A DNA stretch of 8,833 nucleotides from positions 1 through 8,833 of the forward strand of contig CAJXWI010000076.1 of NCBI GenBank assembly GCA_913062735.1. The letters run 5' to 3'. Positions 6,539-8,833 of the stretch are shown here, one piece after another (positions within the stretch are counted from its first letter, which is position 1; each line of letters opens with the position of its first letter). The DNA is from an uncultured Arcobacter sp. (GTDB lineage: Bacteria > Campylobacterota > Campylobacteria > Campylobacterales > Arcobacteraceae). The notes beneath the pieces are model-generated. The model did not search any database and was not told the origin of the DNA. It worked only from the letters and a program-made list of their open reading frames with translations. The translations under genes and the position numbers were made by a program.

Positions 6539-7306
6539 TTAGTTCTTTGATTTAAATATTACTTCAATTTGGGTTTTACTTCCCTTAGTATAAGCAGGAT
6601 AAAGTTCAAGTTTTTGATTTTGTAAAAACATAGCTAATGCTTCATCAAAAGCATCATCACTTGAGCCTTTAATAATACGGTAATCAAAACTTCCTGAACT
6701 TGTGATTGTAACAAGTACTCTTGCAAATAATTCATCAAATGTAACGACTGTATTCCAACGTTGTCCTAACATTTCATAAATCTTGGAGTAATAAGGATCT
6801 TTGTCGTATTTTGAATCCATAGATACATTTGCACGAGATTTAACAGTGACATCATCTAAGATATTACTGACTTTTATATTTTCTGATTTTCTTTGTTTTT
6901 CAAAACTGCTTTTAAAACGGCTTGATACCAAAGATTTTTTGACATTATTAACTACTTTTTTTTCAACTTTTTTTGCTTTTGTTTTTACTTTTGAAAACAA
7001 AGATTTTAAATCAGCAGTTTTTGTAATACTTACAGATTTCGATTTTTTAACAATTTTTTCTTCTTTTTTGATTACTTTTTTTACAGGTTTGGATGTAGAC
7101 TTTTGAAATTTTTGCGTATTGTCCACAATAATTTCTAATTGTAAAACAGTGTTTTTACTTAAAGCATCTATTTTTTTGCTTTCGTTTTCACGTAAATACA
7201 GAAGAATTAAAAAAAGGCAAAGGAAATAAATAAAAAAAGAAATTAGTCCCGAAAGAAAATAACTTTTTTCATTGGCATGAAGATTTAGTCTTGGCATTTT
7301 AACCAT
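6539..7306 (-). CDS. tolA: TolA/TonB-like energy transducer
   Basis: A 255-residue inner-membrane protein carrying force from the TolQ-TolR motor across the periplasm. One transmembrane helix is at about 17-38 (FLSGLISFFIYFLCLFLILL). A Lys/Val/Ser-rich linker spans about 65-150. The globular C-terminal domain covers about 165-255 (YYSKIYEMLGQRW, then ARVLVTITSSGSFDYRIIKGSSDDAFDEAL), typical of TolA/TonB. It is much shorter than E. coli TolA (421 residues), mainly in the middle. Position between tolR and tolB argues for TolA over TonB, although relatives are often called TonB. The SxxxH pattern of TolA and TonB membrane helices reads SGLIS here, without His. The first ATG (7306) overlaps tolR by 8 bases; Met4 (7297) is an alternative. 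Neither has a clear Shine-Dalgarno sequence, suggesting coupling to tolR. Confidence 0.85.
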   Translation of the reverse strand: MVKMPRLNLHANEKSYFLSGLISFFIYFLCLFLILLYLRENESKKIDALSKNTVLQLEIIVDNTQKFQKSTSKPVKKVIKKEEKIVKKSKSVSITKTADLKSLFSKVKTKAKKVEKKVVNNVKKSLVSSRFKSSFEKQRKSENIKVSNILDDVTVKSRANVSMDSKYDKDPYYSKIYEMLGQRWNTVVTFDELFARVLVTITSSGSFDYRIIKGSSDDAFDEALAMFLQNQKLELYPAYTKGSKTQIEVIFKSKN

Positions 7307-7688
7307 CAGTAATTAAAGAAACTTTTGTAAAACCAGCTTCTTTAACAGATTTTAAAATGAAGATAACATCATCATAAATAAGCGTTTTTTCTGCACGTAT
7401 ATGAATAGCAGTATTTTTGTCTTTGTTTTGTGAAAATAAAATAAAATTATCCGCAAAACTATCAATAGGATATTTGTTTTTATTAACGCGAACAATTCTC
7501 TCTTTGGTTACAATAATATTGATTTTTTTACTGTCACTTACTTGTCTGGATTTACTTCCACGGGGTAAATTAACACTTTCTTCAAACTCAATCACAGGAG
7601 CTGTTACCATTAAAATAGCAAGCAAAACCAACATAACATCTACTAAAGGCGTTACGTTTAATTCTGGTTTATTATTATAATCATACAT
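7299..7688 (-). CDS. tolR: TolR/ExbD-family proton-channel subunit
   Basis: A 129-residue inner-membrane protein with a short cytoplasmic N-terminus, one transmembrane helix at about 14-32 and a periplasmic domain. The family motif NVTPLVDVMLVLLAILMV at 11-28 contains Asp17, the position of the proton-carrying aspartate of ExbD and TolR. The C-terminal part ends AIHIRAEKTLIYDDVIFILKSVKEAGFTKVSLIT, the usual ExbD/TolR ending. With TolQ it forms the proton-driven motor of the Tol system. It starts 2 bases after the tolQ stop with an AAGGG ribosome site (7695-7699) inside the tolQ end, and overlaps tolA. Sequence alone does not separate ExbD from TolR; the tolB-pal context decides it. Confidence 0.9.
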   Translation of the reverse strand: MYDYNNKPELNVTPLVDVMLVLLAILMVTAPVIEFEESVNLPRGSKSRQVSDSKKINIIVTKERIVRVNKNKYPIDSFADNFILFSQNKDKNTAIHIRAEKTLIYDDVIFILKSVKEAGFTKVSLITDG

Positions 7689-7690
7689 AA

Positions 7691-8254
7691 TTAGCCCTTA
7701 GCGATTAAAATTTCAGATTGTGCCTTTAAATAAATATTTAACTCATACACTTTTCTTACCATAATTTGGTGGAAAGTATAAGCAAATACAGCTACAAATA
7801 TTCCAGCAGCAGTAGCAACTAAAGCTTCAGAAATAGCAGGTGCAATTACAGAAAAAGCAACTTTAGCTTGAGATGAAAGTAGTGCGAATGATTCTAAAAT
7901 ACCAACAACAGTACCAAATAAACCAATAAAGGGTGAGGTAGAAGATATTATGGACAACCAAGATATACCTTTTGAGGCATCTCTAATAATTGATATTTCA
8001 CAAGCATGTAAAATGGGTTTTGAATTGGTAATATTATTTGTACATTTGCTTAAAGCAGAAAAAGGACTCAACATTGAATCACTTGAAGTTAATGCTTCTA
8101 AAGAGTTCTTTTCAGTAGAAATCATAGAAGTAACTGCTTGAAATCTATAAATAAATATCCAAAAAACAAGAATCAAATAAGTAGATAGGACAGCAAACAC
8201 AATAAATGTGATTGCTGTACTATTACTAAAATAATTAAAAATAGTATCTATCAT
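7691..8254 (-). CDS. tolQ: TolQ/ExbB/MotA-family proton-channel protein
   Basis: An inner-membrane protein of 187 residues using the ATG at 8254. The frame can be extended 11 codons to a TTG at 8287, but that overlaps atpC by 29 bases and adds a polar stretch (LESIHSRKL) with no family support. The ATG lies 4 bases after the atpC stop, so I chose it. Transmembrane helices are at about 15-37, 98-122 and 135-160. The second contains SPFIGLFGTVVGILESF with Thr115, and the third APAISEALVATAAGIF with Glu143 and Thr148; these match ExbB Thr148, Glu176 and Thr181 at the proton path. It forms the stator pentamer around TolR. No strong Shine-Dalgarno sequence precedes the ATG, so coupling to atpC is likely. 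It is shorter than E. coli TolQ (230), mainly in the cytoplasmic region. Confidence 0.92.
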   Translation of the reverse strand: MIDTIFNYFSNSTAITFIVFAVLSTYLILVFWIFIYRFQAVTSMISTEKNSLEALTSSDSMLSPFSALSKCTNNITNSKPILHACEISIIRDASKGISWLSIISSTSPFIGLFGTVVGILESFALLSSQAKVAFSVIAPAISEALVATAAGIFVAVFAYTFHQIMVRKVYELNIYLKAQSEILIAKG

Positions 8255-8258
8255 TAGC

Positions 8259-8636
8259 TTACGCGAATGAATTGATTCTAGCTTCAACAGCAGCTATTGA
8301 TACATTTGCATCAGAAACAGAATTAACTAATTTCTTCGCAGTTTCAATCGCTTTGGCAGCTGATGAATCTTCACCGTGAGTTAAAGAAACTGCACCGTCA
8401 ACTAAAACGTCAACAGCAGATTCAGAAACTTTAACATGTCCCCAGTTAATAGCAACTGCTTCAGTAGCATTTGCTTTTTCAATAATAATTACACCTACGC
8501 TTAAAGAAGAAACCAATGACGCATGACCTGGTAAAACACCGAACTCTCCCTCTTTTCCAGGAAGAGTCACTGTTTTAACATCATCGTTAAATATTTCTCC
8601 ATTAGGTGTAACAATTGATAATCTAATTGTATTCAT
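8259..8636 (-). CDS. atpC: F1Fo ATP synthase epsilon subunit
   Basis: A 125-residue subunit of the F1 central stalk, coupling rotation to catalysis and able to inhibit ATP hydrolysis. The N-terminal beta-sandwich covers about 1-86 and contains the signature GEFGVLPGHASLV at 30-42. The C-terminal helical hairpin is about 90-125 (SSAAKAIETAKKLVNS, then NVSIAAVEARINSFA). It is somewhat shorter than E. coli epsilon (139), but both helices are present. AAGGT at about 8643-8647 serves as the ribosome site. It follows atpD by 16 bases, and tolQ follows 4 bases after its stop, so the ATP synthase and Tol genes probably share a transcript. Confidence 0.96.
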   Translation of the reverse strand: MNTIRLSIVTPNGEIFNDDVKTVTLPGKEGEFGVLPGHASLVSSLSVGVIIIEKANATEAVAINWGHVKVSESAVDVLVDGAVSLTHGEDSSAAKAIETAKKLVNSVSDANVSIAAVEARINSFA

Positions 8637-8652
8637 ATTGTTACCTTAATGG

Positions 8653-8833
8653 TTATTTCATACCTTCAGCTTTAGCAACTGCTTCTTCCATAGAACCAAC
8701 CATGTAAAAAGCACCTTCAGGAAGCTCATCGTATTTACCGTCTAAAATTCCTTTAAAACCAGCAATAGTATCTTTTAATTCAACATATTTACCAGGAGAT
8801 CCTGTAAAGATTTCTGCAACGAAGAAAGGTTGA
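8653..8833 (-). CDS. atpD: F1Fo ATP synthase beta subunit, C-terminal fragment
   Basis: The last 59 codons plus a TAA stop are present; the rest lies beyond the right edge. The fragment begins [17 protein letters not shown], an invariant-looking beta-subunit stretch near the C-terminus, and ends [18 protein letters not shown], the usual final helix (compare FYMVGSIEEA in E. coli). The beta subunit carries the catalytic nucleotide sites of F1, but the Walker A region is outside this window. It is followed by atpC, as in standard atp operons. Confidence 0.97.
   Translation of the reverse strand, partial: QPFFVAEIFTGSPGKYVELKDTIAGFKGILDGKYDELPEGAFYMVGSMEEAVAKAEGMK

Noticed and set aside
8255..8287. 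TTG start giving an 11-residue longer TolQ
   Set aside because: It overlaps atpC by 29 bases and adds a polar N-terminus. The ATG at 8254 gives a clean 4-base junction and a normal N-terminus.

Overview
The window looks like chromosome from a Campylobacterota species, probably of the Arcobacter group. It is AT-rich, and one strand carries an ordered block of housekeeping genes: atpD, atpC, tolQ, tolR, tolA, tolB, pal, cpoB, slyD, fabD, mtnN. From memory, Campylobacter jejuni has very nearly the same order. The genus-level assignment is inference from base composition, gene order and protein style.

Layout, right to left, because the core genes lie on the minus strand. At 8833-8259 are the 3' end of atpD and the complete atpC, the beta and epsilon subunits of F1 ATP synthase. 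Four bases later begins a complete Tol-Pal envelope module (8254-3676): the proton-driven motor TolQ-TolR, a TolA-like transducer, periplasmic TolB, lipoprotein Pal and the coiled-coil/TPR protein CpoB (YbgF). slyD, a peptidyl-prolyl isomerase with a Cys/Gly-rich tail, follows after 14 bases. A strong hairpin terminator (3007-3041) closes this unit. A new unit then starts from a likely promoter near 2946-2951: fabD (fatty-acid synthesis) overlapping mtnN (MTA/SAH nucleosidase, possibly also acting in futalosine-type menaquinone synthesis).

The left end (1-1047, plus strand) is different. It is the 3' part of a gene made of exact 102-bp TPR units plus an unassigned C-terminal region, convergent with mtnN. 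The 208-bp gap between the two (1048-1255) holds the least ordinary DNA in the window. This is a chain of perfect inverted repeats, clearly richer in G+C than its surroundings, which looks like a structured, probably dispersed, intergenic repeat element.

Functionally, the block links the enzyme that uses the proton gradient to make ATP with the Tol motor that uses the same gradient to hold outer membrane, peptidoglycan and inner membrane together during division. I see no complete novel system such as a defence island, CRISPR array or mobile element with a transposase. The items most worth a second look are the intergenic element, a potential three-way-junction RNA across the slyD stop codon, and the TolA-like transmembrane segment that seems to lack the usual histidine.
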